Shown: positions 23,543 through 30,259 of the stretch, piece by piece
Layout of the letters: each line of letters opens with the position of its first letter
Numbering within the stretch: position 1 is the first letter of the stretch
Assembly (NCBI GenBank): GCA_019639215.1
Contig: JAHBSH010000021.1
Span: 1-34,649, forward strand
From: Acidobacteriota bacterium
Lineage (GTDB): Bacteria > Acidobacteriota > Blastocatellia > Pyrinomonadales > Pyrinomonadaceae
Direction: 5' to 3'
DNA: 34,649 nt
The notes under the pieces: model-generated
The model's input: only the letters and a program-made list of their open reading frames with translations
Database searches by the model: none
Told to the model about the DNA's origin: nothing
Made by a program: the position numbers and the translations under genes

Positions 23543-24394
23543 TTACTCCTTATCCGCTATCAGCATTGCCAATGCGTTCTCTCTTATCACGTGCGAACCG
23601 TAAACGTGCAGCCCTTTTACCGCATCGCCAAAACGCTTTTCAGGTTTGTATGCCTGAAGGTCGAGAACCTGTTCGACATATGCCGTGGCTACCGAATGCC
23701 CGGCGATCAGCTTATAGGCCTCGCCTTCGTTGTTTGGCACGTTGTTCGATTTCAGGATGGTGAAACCTGCGGCCTCGCCGACCTGTCCGTTTGCCAGCCG
23801 CCTGTCCGAACGCAGCGTTCCGGCGTTGATAAATCGGTCGTCCTTTAGCAGCATTCCGTGAAACCACGCCGGGACGATCACGAACCTGCCCTCTATCGGG
23901 GCATTTGCCTCATCAAGTAAAACACCCAGATCGACCAGATATTCATATGCCGTTTCGGGCGTCGGGACCTCCGGCGAGACCTCAGTCCCTATCGTGTTGC
24001 CCGTCGGGACAGAGCTTTCCATCTTTGCCGCCAAAAAGCGGTCAGCATGATCGCGAAGCGCCCATGCCGAACGCCTCATCGCTTCGTCCAGCACGTTGAC
24101 GTTCTGCTGTGCGCGATCAACCGAATCGACGAAAAAGTTGAAATACTTAGCCTGATCGATCTCCAGTATCTGCTGTGAATCTGTAAGCACCTCAGGATCA
24201 GTGATATCCGTGTTCTTTGTGTAATTTCCGATGCTTACATCGCCGATCGACCCTATCCGGACAGTGTTTCCCGCTTCGCGGATCTCGCCCTCATAGTCGC
24301 GGTTTACGACCTGTGCCTGTCCGTAAACCAGTGTCTTTTCCAATGCCGTGAGCAGCCGCGCCGCCCATACCGAAGGTATAAAACTCAATGCCAT
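23543..24394 (-). CDS. Phage major capsid (coat) protein, HK97-fold, P22-coat-like
   Basis: This 283-residue protein begins MALSFIPSVWAARLLTALEK, followed by LVYGQAQVVNRDYEGEIREA and GNTVRIGSIGDVSIGNYTKN. This opening is characteristic of the coat proteins annotated as P22-coat/gp5-like, which carry an HK97 fold. A helical spine segment (NVLDEAMRRSAWALRDHADRF, about 100-120) and a C-terminal beta segment (GHSVATAYVEQVLDLQAYKP) fit. AAGGA stands about ten bases before the ATG, one of the few good ribosome-binding sites in the island and consistent with high expression. A GC-rich hairpin lies just upstream. It is preceded by the scaffold-like gene and followed by the repeat block and connector. 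The frame is intact. Confidence 0.87.
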   Translation of the reverse strand: MALSFIPSVWAARLLTALEKTLVYGQAQVVNRDYEGEIREAGNTVRIGSIGDVSIGNYTKNTDITDPEVLTDSQQILEIDQAKYFNFFVDSVDRAQQNVNVLDEAMRRSAWALRDHADRFLAAKMESSVPTGNTIGTEVSPEVPTPETAYEYLVDLGVLLDEANAPIEGRFVIVPAWFHGMLLKDDRFINAGTLRSDRRLANGQVGEAAGFTILKSNNVPNNEGEAYKLIAGHSVATAYVEQVLDLQAYKPEKRFGDAVKGLHVYGSHVIRENALAMLIADKE

Positions 24395-24418
24395 ATCTTT
24401 TTTTCCTTATTTGTTAAG

Positions 24419-24432
24419 CCGCCGGACGGCGG
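24419..24432. repeat. GC-rich hairpin upstream of the capsid gene
   Basis: CCGCC (24419-24423) and GGCGG (24428-24432) form a perfect 5-bp stem with a GGAC loop, 25 bases before the capsid start codon. No T-tract follows. It may protect or process the capsid mRNA. Confidence 0.35.
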
Positions 24433-24487
24433 GAAATGATGTGTGTGAATGCGGCCGACGCCGTTGATCCTGAATCGGGACGTGTGG

Positions 24488-24934
24488 TCATCTGCGTGAA
24501 AGAGCCTCGCGGACATCCGCCCAATCGAGCCGCCTTATCTCGTCGGGAGACATTCGCCCAAGAGCATCTTTCGATAGCGGCTGCGGCTGTCTCTGTGTTC
24601 CGGCTCCGGCATCGATCGCCTCGGCCGGTCTTGCGGAGGTGAACTGATCAGGATATTTCCTTCTCAGATCAGCGATCAGGCCGTCAGCGTTCGCAGCCTT
24701 TCCGGCTTCGTCAAATTCTATCTCCGGACGTATCGTTCCATAGAGCAGATCGGGGGAAATTGCCCCTGCATTTCTCAGGCCGGTGACGATAGACTCACGA
24801 GCGTCGCGATGCCTTACCTCTGACCTGAGTTCCTCATTCTCGCGTCTCAGCGATTCAAGTTCGGCGATGTCCTGCCATTCCTGATCCGCGTTTTGCGAGT
24901 CTGCTTCTGTGTTCGTTCTTGTTTCTTCGTTCAT
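24488..24934 (-). CDS. Phage scaffold-like (gp20-type) protein
   Basis: This 148-residue acidic protein has an N-terminal hydrophilic segment, a coiled coil (WQDIAELESLRRENEELRSE, about 20-45) and a charged C-terminus ending PDEIRRLDWADVREALSRR. The pattern of a coiled coil, LRNAGAISPDLLYGTIRPEI and a basic C-terminal helix matches phage minor structural gp20/scaffold proteins that sit directly upstream of coat genes. Such proteins guide procapsid assembly and bind the coat through the C-terminal helix. The start has no clear Shine-Dalgarno. The position before the capsid gene strongly supports the role; sequence alone is weaker. Confidence 0.65.
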   Translation of the reverse strand: MNEETRTNTEADSQNADQEWQDIAELESLRRENEELRSEVRHRDARESIVTGLRNAGAISPDLLYGTIRPEIEFDEAGKAANADGLIADLRRKYPDQFTSARPAEAIDAGAGTQRQPQPLSKDALGRMSPDEIRRLDWADVREALSRR

Positions 24935-25024
24935 ACAAGCCGCAGATTACACAACCGTTTTCCGGAACGGAACGGCGGTCGGCACGCCATGCAAAAGATG
25001 CCGCATCATGCACGATCTGCATGG

Positions 25025-25273
25025 CTAAATTTCCTTTTCCGCGTCGTCCATTCCGCGCGCCCATTGCCAGAACGAATCTTCAAAGACGAGCCACCCGAGC
25101 CGCGTTGGCCGGTCGCCCGCCGTTTCAAAGATCCCTTCTTCACACATCCTGATCAGCGTGTGGCGTGCCAGCGGCGGCACGATGATCCTGTGCTTTCTTA
25201 TCAGGCGTTCTACCTCACCCAGGCGGAGTTTTGGCCTGACACCCATATTTAACGTTTGTTTTATTTCTGACAT
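25025..25273 (-). CDS. Small putative HTH DNA-binding protein (excisionase/MerR-like or small-terminase-like)
   Basis: This 82-residue protein is first in the leftward operon. The core, VERLIRKHRIIVPPLARHTL followed by IRMCEEGIFETAG, looks like a helix-turn-helix in which a residue pair (PPLARHTLIRMCEEG) resembles the recognition part of excisionase/MerR-type domains. GWLVFEDSFWQWARGMDD follows and could pack as a wing. It could regulate the divergent promoter region next to it, or act as the DNA-recognition (small terminase) subunit that is otherwise missing. Neither role is proven. The ATG at 25273 has no good ribosome-binding site. Confidence 0.55.
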   Translation of the reverse strand: MSEIKQTLNMGVRPKLRLGEVERLIRKHRIIVPPLARHTLIRMCEEGIFETAGDRPTRLGWLVFEDSFWQWARGMDDAEKEI

Positions 25274-25506
25274 ATATTCGTTTTATCCCGGCATCATTGC
25301 CTTTCATATCATGAAGATCATTACATTTCGGCATAAATAGCATTTGCTTGCATATCAATGTTTCATTAGTGCCATATTTTGTCTAGTCTGAACGTGGCCG
25401 GAGAAAAGGCGTAAGCGGCGACATAAATCATATCAACGGGTCGCCCGGCATTCTCCGGTCATTTCAAAATATCAAACATTCGTTTTATTTGCAAAACTAT
25501 TTCTCG
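25274..25506. promoter_or_regulatory. Divergent control region of the capsid island with a nested stem-loop
   Basis: This 233-bp AT-rich gap lies between the outward-facing structural and lysis/packaging blocks and must contain both promoters. On the rightward side, an outer stem CCGGAGAA/TTCTCCGG (25398-25405 with 25451-25458) encloses an inner stem GGCGAC/GTCGCC (25417-25422 with 25440-25445), ending about 48 bases before the endolysin ATG. It could be a structured mRNA leader or an operator. I recognise no known riboswitch consensus. Confidence 0.5.
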
Positions 25507-26655
25507 ATGATGAAGCAACCGGAAACAAATTTTTCTGAAAAGGACATAAGAACGGCCGCTGCGATCGTCAGGATCTTTGAGACAGGTTCGGTAAAGGGCA
25601 GATATTCGGCTCTGGCGGTGCTGAATGACGGGGCAGGAATAAGCTTTGGAATTTCCCAGTTCACCCACCGTTCCGGTTCACTGGCAAAGGTCGTCGAGCA
25701 GTATCTGGCAAACGGCGGAACAGTCGAAAAAGATGTGATGCTGCTTCACCTGAACACTCTACGTTCGCCCTCAAAGGCATCGATCCATGGCCTTGCCGCA
25801 AATAAGGCATTTCGATCTGCCCTTAAGCGGACCGCTGAAACAAAAGAGATGCGTCTTGCCCAAGAACAGATCGCTCATGAGATGTATATGCAGCCAGCAA
25901 TACGCGCCTGCGCCGGTTCGGGTTTTACGCTGCCGCTGTCGCTTGCTGTCATTTACGATTCGCTGACGCACGGTTCATATGCAATGATCCGCGACCGCGT
26001 CCAAATAAAGAGTTCCGGGAAAGAATTTGAAAAGACGTGGATCACCGAATACGTCCGCCGCCGCGATGCGTGGCTTGCATCCGTGCCGCGACTTCGAGCA
26101 ACGCGCTATCGGACAAGATTTTTCCTTGACCGGATCGCCGTCGGCAATTGGCACCTTGACCTGCCGCTGCAAGTAAACGGCGTTTCGCTGACCGAAAAGG
26201 ATCTCGAACTTTCGCCCGCTCAGGCGGACGACAACCGCACGGCTGCCGGGCCGTATATCGACCCCTCCAAAACCAAAATGCTCCATATTGTCCCTCCACA
26301 ACTTCCTCTTTTTCCCGCCAAACATCCGCAGGCCCGACAGCCGGAAAGCGGTTCGGTGCTGCCTACGCTAGACGAGATCGAGGCACGCATCGACCGCATA
26401 GCGGCGAAATATGACCAGATAGAACGCATAGCAAATAAGGCCGTTGTCAGGACAGACCGCGCGAAATCGCTGTGGACGACCGTTGCCGGAACGCTTTGGC
26501 AAACGGGATGGGCGGTCTTTGGCATCATCGCCGGATTGCCGCGCGAAGTGTGGCTTTTTGTCGCAGTAACCGCTGCCATTCTGACGCTTATTTACCTTTA
26601 CCGGCAGGTCTCGCTGGGCAAGATCCGCGAAGGCAACGCCGACGAGATTGTTTAA
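25507..26655 (+). CDS. GH46 chitosanase-like endolysin with C-terminal membrane segments
   Basis: This protein has 382 residues from the ATG at 25507; a TTG at 25489 would add six. The first half (about 10-220) resembles chitosanase/GH46-type glycosidases of the lysozyme superfamily. IVRIFETGSVKGRYSALAVL followed by NDGAGISFGISQFTHRSGSL places Glu25 and Asp41 at the expected acid and base positions, and VIYDSLTHGS follows. These enzymes cleave beta-1,4-linked amino-sugar polymers; in a phage setting the target would be peptidoglycan. A proline-rich linker (about 240-300), a short coiled coil (IEARIDRIAAKYDQIERIAN) and hydrophobic segments near the C-terminus (TGWAVFGIIAGL; VWLFVAVTAAILTLIYL) follow. 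The C-terminal anchor is unusual for an endolysin. It is first in the rightward block, 4 bases before the holin-like gene. Confidence 0.75.
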   Translation: MMKQPETNFSEKDIRTAAAIVRIFETGSVKGRYSALAVLNDGAGISFGISQFTHRSGSLAKVVEQYLANGGTVEKDVMLLHLNTLRSPSKASIHGLAANKAFRSALKRTAETKEMRLAQEQIAHEMYMQPAIRACAGSGFTLPLSLAVIYDSLTHGSYAMIRDRVQIKSSGKEFEKTWITEYVRRRDAWLASVPRLRATRYRTRFFLDRIAVGNWHLDLPLQVNGVSLTEKDLELSPAQADDNRTAAGPYIDPSKTKMLHIVPPQLPLFPAKHPQARQPESGSVLPTLDEIEARIDRIAAKYDQIERIANKAVVRTDRAKSLWTTVAGTLWQTGWAVFGIIAGLPREVWLFVAVTAAILTLIYLYRQVSLGKIREGNADEIV

Positions 26656-26659
26656 CTAT

Positions 26660-26854
26660 ATGAACGACACAAAGAATCTTTTTATCGCATACCTCAGCTC
26701 ACTATCGTCATTTTTGGCGGCGATAGAAACACGGACCGTTATAACGCTCGTCTCTGCCATCATTTTGCCGATCGTCTTTTTTGCTATCGGAAAAACCGTG
26801 GACGTACTGCTTCAGATCTATCTGCACAACCGAAAAAAGGATGGCGAAAAATGA
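26660..26854 (+). CDS. Small membrane protein, holin-like
   Basis: This 64-residue protein has one clear transmembrane helix (VITLVSAIILPIVFFAIGKT, about 29-48), an amphipathic N-terminal segment and a basic tail (HNRKKDGEK). Size, topology and position between endolysin and spanin genes fit a holin, which permeabilises the inner membrane. The start is the ATG at 26660 rather than the in-frame TTG at 26648, because the TTG lies inside the endolysin gene. Its stop overlaps the next ATG (ATGA, 26851-26854), so translation is probably coupled. Confidence 0.6.
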   Translation: MNDTKNLFIAYLSSLSSFLAAIETRTVITLVSAIILPIVFFAIGKTVDVLLQIYLHNRKKDGEK

Positions 26855-27186
26855 TAATCACAAAACACAAACTGGCGGCGGCCGCGTTGGCCGTCATCGC
26901 ATTGGCATCAGCGGTGAGTTCATTCATTTCATATATGCAGATCAACCGTCTTGAAAGCCGCATTGAGTCTGAAAAGCAGAATGCAGAAAGAACACAGCAA
27001 CTGGCCAACGATCTGGAGAAAAAGACCTATGTTTACGAAGAAAAGATCCGCTATCTGGAAGATATGCTTTCAGAGAACAGACGCATTGCCGAGAGGTTCG
27101 ATGATGAACTGGAAAAGCTTTCTGCTGAAACAGACGCTGCTCGTCGTGCTTATGGCAACCGCAGCGGCGGCACAACAAAGCGCTGA
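26851..27186 (+). CDS. Rz-like inner-membrane spanin
   Basis: This 111-residue protein has a single N-terminal transmembrane helix (LAAAALAVIALASAVSSFIS, about 8-27) and then a long coiled coil (NRLESRIESEKQNAERTQQL and onward, about 32-100). This is the classic shape of an i-spanin, which links inner and outer membranes to complete lysis. AAGGA precedes the ATG by nine bases. The 3' part overlaps the next gene in another frame, as Rz/Rz1 pairs often do. No sequence motif identifies the family; the call rests on topology and gene order. Confidence 0.62.
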   Translation: MIITKHKLAAAALAVIALASAVSSFISYMQINRLESRIESEKQNAERTQQLANDLEKKTYVYEEKIRYLEDMLSENRRIAERFDDELEKLSAETDAARRAYGNRSGGTTKR

Positions 27187-27502
27187 AGCGAAACCGTCCG
27201 AGCTTGAGCTTTCGCAAAGGTTTATCGCTGCTCTCGAACGCGAGAATGCCGCGCTCAAACAACGCCTCGATACAGAAAAAGCGTCAAACGCTCTTCTGAC
27301 CGAACTGAACGAAACGCGAAAAAGTGAGGCAGAAGCCTTTCGCCAAACCATCGCCGCAAAGAACGAAGCCCTGGCGGCGAAAGATGCTGTCATCGCCGCA
27401 CAAGACGCGCTTATTGCCTCGCTCAAACAAAAGAAACCTTCCGTCTGGAAACGCATCGGCGACATAGCTATCGGCATCATTGCCGGAGTCGCCATTCGCT
27501 AA
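27101..27502 (+). CDS. Signal-peptide coiled-coil protein overlapping the i-spanin gene (possible spanin partner)
   Basis: The open frame extends upstream, but the likely start is the ATG at 27101 or 27104, because GAGAGG (27091-27096) lies at the right distance and a signal peptide follows (FLLKQTLLVVLMATAAAAQQ). The product has about 133 residues. A long Ala/Glu/Lys coiled coil covers about residues 35-110, and a short C-terminal hydrophobic helix (IGDIAIGIIAGVAI) ends the protein. It overlaps the i-spanin gene by 86 bases in the +2 frame. Position suggests an Rz1-type partner, but there is no lipobox Cys, so this would be an atypical outer partner or a second inner-membrane spanin. The function is not established. 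Confidence 0.58.
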   Translation: MMNWKSFLLKQTLLVVLMATAAAAQQSAEAKPSELELSQRFIAALERENAALKQRLDTEKASNALLTELNETRKSEAEAFRQTIAAKNEALAAKDAVIAAQDALIASLKQKKPSVWKRIGDIAIGIIAGVAIR

Positions 27503-27524
27503 TGCCAAGTTCTCACCACCATTA

Positions 27525-28859
27525 ATGCAAGACGAAGAACCGCCTGACTTTCACGCCTGGCTGCGATCCGAAATGCCGAACTGGACTTGGGACTGGCCGC
27601 ATCAGCTTTTGATCTACGCCCATCTGGAACGCGTAACACGCGGAGAGACAAAACGCCTGATGATCTTCATGCCGCCGCGGCATTCAAAATCGGAGACCGT
27701 TACCGTCAGATACACTACATGGCGAATGATACGCGAACCGCAGATGCACGTAATTCTCGGCAGCTACAATCAACGCCTTGCCAACCGTTTTTCACGAAAG
27801 ATCCGCCGCATTGCCGAAGCCGCAATGCCGCTTGCAAAAGACCGCAAGGCCGTTGACGAATGGGAAACGACGGCTGGCGGCGGACTTTGCGCGGTCGGTG
27901 TCGGCAGCGGCGTAACCGGGTACGGAGCTCAGCTTATCGTAATAGACGATCCTGTAAAGAACCGTTCCGAGGCGGAAAGCCGTGCTTATCGCGAAAGCAC
28001 ATGGGACTGGTTCAATGACGACATCTACACACGGCTCGAACCCCGTGCGGCGATGATATTGATACAGACGCGATGGCACGAAGACGACCTAGCCGGACGC
28101 CTGCTGAAAGAGATGGCTGATGGCGGCGAAGAATGGGAAATACTTTCGCTTTCCGCCCTTGCGGAAGAGGACAACGACCGGCTGGGACGCAACAAGGGCG
28201 AGGCTCTTTGTCCTGAACGCTATGACCGCGACACGCTGTTAAATATAAAGAGAAAGCTGGGCAGCTATGCTTTTTCGGCTCTTTACCAGCAGCGTCCGGT
28301 TCCCCGCGATGGCGGCCTTTTCAAACGCAAATGGTTTGGTCGCATTGTCGACGCTGCTCCAAAAGGCCTCCGTTGGTGTCGGGCATACGACCTCGCTGTT
28401 TCGACAAAAACGACCGCCGATTTCACAGCCTCTTTCCGCTGCGCATTGGACGCAAATGGCGATCTTTACATCGCTGACGGCTTTCGCGGGCGATTGGCGT
28501 ATCCCGAACAGTATCGCTACGTCACCGAAAGAATGGCGGCCGAAGAGTGGACATCACACGGCATCGAAGAAGCTCTGCATGGCCTTGCCCTTTTGCAGGA
28601 CTTGAAGCGTGAAAGGAGCCTGAGCCGCTATCCGCTGAAAGGCATAAAAGCCGATACGGACAAGGTCACGCGTGCCCTGGCCTGGGCAAGCCGTGCCGAA
28701 GCCGGACAGGTCGTGCTTGTCCGCGGGGCGTGGATAGATGAATTCCTTGAGGAAGTTTGCCGCTTTCCTGACGGACGCCACGACGATCAGGTCGACGCCG
28801 TTTCGCTAGCCGTCAGAATGCTGTCAGAACAGGGAAAGATCGGAGCAAAAGGTTTTTGA
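27525..28859 (+). CDS. Phage terminase large subunit
   Basis: This 444-residue protein is the ATPase/nuclease that packages DNA through the portal. The N-terminal ATPase has a variant Walker A, PPRHSKSE (about 50-57, Lys55), and a Walker B, LIVIDDPV (Asp141, Asp142), with GSGVTGYGAQ just before it and ILIQTRWHEDDLAGRLL after it. The C-terminal RNase-H-like nuclease shows Asp289 in YDLAVSTK and RHDDQVDAVSLA (Asp420, Asp421, Asp424). Length and motifs are complete. The ATG at 27525 is preferred over a TTG at 27480, which lies inside the previous gene. It closes the rightward block and converges on the GH5 gene with 9 bases between stops. Placing it after the lysis genes and opposite to portal and capsid is unusual. 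Confidence 0.92.
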   Translation: MQDEEPPDFHAWLRSEMPNWTWDWPHQLLIYAHLERVTRGETKRLMIFMPPRHSKSETVTVRYTTWRMIREPQMHVILGSYNQRLANRFSRKIRRIAEAAMPLAKDRKAVDEWETTAGGGLCAVGVGSGVTGYGAQLIVIDDPVKNRSEAESRAYRESTWDWFNDDIYTRLEPRAAMILIQTRWHEDDLAGRLLKEMADGGEEWEILSLSALAEEDNDRLGRNKGEALCPERYDRDTLLNIKRKLGSYAFSALYQQRPVPRDGGLFKRKWFGRIVDAAPKGLRWCRAYDLAVSTKTTADFTASFRCALDANGDLYIADGFRGRLAYPEQYRYVTERMAAEEWTSHGIEEALHGLALLQDLKRERSLSRYPLKGIKADTDKVTRALAWASRAEAGQVVLVRGAWIDEFLEEVCRFPDGRHDDQVDAVSLAVRMLSEQGKIGAKGF

Positions 28860-28868
28860 CCTTTCCGC

Positions 28869-30143
28869 CTAAAGGCTGGACGCGGCTTTTTTTATTACTT
28901 CTATCGTCGAACGGTCGCGGTCAAACACGCTGTAAAGGCCTTGTTCTTCCATCGGCGGATCGCCCATGTATTCGTCGCCCGGTTTCCAAAACAACTGCCC
29001 TTTTATCTGTCTTGCCCTGCCGCCGAACGCCCAAAAATTTGCTCCGGCGATCAACGGTTCTCTTTTAATGTAGGAAAAAACCGTTGTGAAATAGCGGTCG
29101 CGAAACGCGGTCTTTGCCTTTATGTCAAAAGACTGTCCGTCACGCGGCATTCCGAATTCTTCTATCACGAGCGGTTTCCCAAGACGCTTTGCGACGACGA
29201 TGTGTTCGTCTATGTAATCGCGCGTCATCTGTTCGGCCTTTGTATATTGTTCTGCCATTTTGCCGTATTCAAACCACGCCCAATTCCTCGGCCAGATGTG
29301 AATTGTCAGGTAATCGACGTTCTTGTCAGCGTGGATCTGCTCAAATATCTCAAGGCTTTCGGTGCCGATGCGGCCTTCGTGACCGATGGAAACAAGCTGA
29401 TTCGCAGCTTTGCTTTTTATGAACGCGGCGGTCTCTGATATCCAACGCTTGTAGGCATCATTTGAGGTGGGACGCATTGGGCGCGGTTCGTTTGCTATCT
29501 GCCATGACATCACGGTCGGGTCTTCGATATATCTTTTGCCGGTGACGCTGTTCGTTCGCGAAAGGACAAGCTCGGCCTGCTTTTTATAAGCCGCCTTGCA
29601 GGGTTCGCAAGTATAAAAGTTCGCTACAAGATCGCGAAGCGTGTCCCAATCGGGCTTTTCGGTCAGCCATTTGCGGTCGATAGCGTCGTTCCAGATCAGG
29701 TATTGCTGAAAGCCGCCGCTCCATTCCCAATTATTGCTAAAGAAAATGACCGCACGCATATCGCGCTTTGCCATCTCTGCCAGCAAGATGTCCAGACCTT
29801 TCAGAACTTCCTCATTAAACTTTCCTTGCTCGGGCTGAAGCGGCGGCTCAACGCGCGGCACATTATTCAAAAGCCCTTCGCCCTCCGCACCTGCCATCAC
29901 ACGCAAGTTCGTCACACCGTTCTTTTTCAGAAAGTCCAGCTCTTTCCGCAGCCGCTCGATTCCCCGCTTCTTGTCCTTCTCCAAACCCAACAGCGGCCCG
30001 TACCAATAATTCGCCCCGACAAAATAATACGCCTCACCACCTTTGACCAACCGCCCATCACGAACAGAAACAAATTCCTGCCCGCTCGCGGAAACAACCG
30101 ACACAAAAATGAACAGAAACACCAACACGAAATGTTTTCTCAT
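28869..30143 (-). CDS. Secreted GH5-family glycoside hydrolase (mannanase/cellulase-like)
   Basis: This protein has 424 residues from the ATG at 30143; an upstream in-frame ATG at 30200 would add 19 residues and spoil the signal peptide. The signal peptide is FVLVFLFIFVSVVSASG. The (beta/alpha)8 barrel shows GANYWYGPLLG, NGVTNLRVMAGAEGEG and FSNNWEWSGGFQQYL. The acid/base is Glu219 in WQIANEPRP and the nucleophile Glu329 in VIEEFGMPRDG. The overall pattern is close to endo-beta-1,4-mannanases of GH5, which cut mannan or glucomannan backbones outside the cell. A mannan substrate is inferred; cellulase activity is possible. Two cysteines (TCEPCK) may form a disulfide. A seven-base T-run within its last codons, read on the plus strand, may serve as terminator for the terminase transcript. 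Confidence 0.87.
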   Translation of the reverse strand: MRKHFVLVFLFIFVSVVSASGQEFVSVRDGRLVKGGEAYYFVGANYWYGPLLGLEKDKKRGIERLRKELDFLKKNGVTNLRVMAGAEGEGLLNNVPRVEPPLQPEQGKFNEEVLKGLDILLAEMAKRDMRAVIFFSNNWEWSGGFQQYLIWNDAIDRKWLTEKPDWDTLRDLVANFYTCEPCKAAYKKQAELVLSRTNSVTGKRYIEDPTVMSWQIANEPRPMRPTSNDAYKRWISETAAFIKSKAANQLVSIGHEGRIGTESLEIFEQIHADKNVDYLTIHIWPRNWAWFEYGKMAEQYTKAEQMTRDYIDEHIVVAKRLGKPLVIEEFGMPRDGQSFDIKAKTAFRDRYFTTVFSYIKREPLIAGANFWAFGGRARQIKGQLFWKPGDEYMGDPPMEEQGLYSVFDRDRSTIEVIKKAASSL

Positions 30144-30259
30144 TGTCTTCGGAGCATAAATCAAACCGCTCGCTTCGGCAAATCGGATATGTACATGCAA
30201 TTGAAATACGTTGAATGCAAATAGTCCGCTACAGTATGTTGCGTTTATAATTGATTCTA

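Noticed and set aside
28860..28893. Classical terminator for the terminase transcript
   Set aside because: A CCTTT/AAAGG stem (28860-28875) and a seven-T run (28887-28893) exist, but they are separated by 11 bases and lie in the GH5 coding end, so they do not form a standard hairpin plus T-tract.
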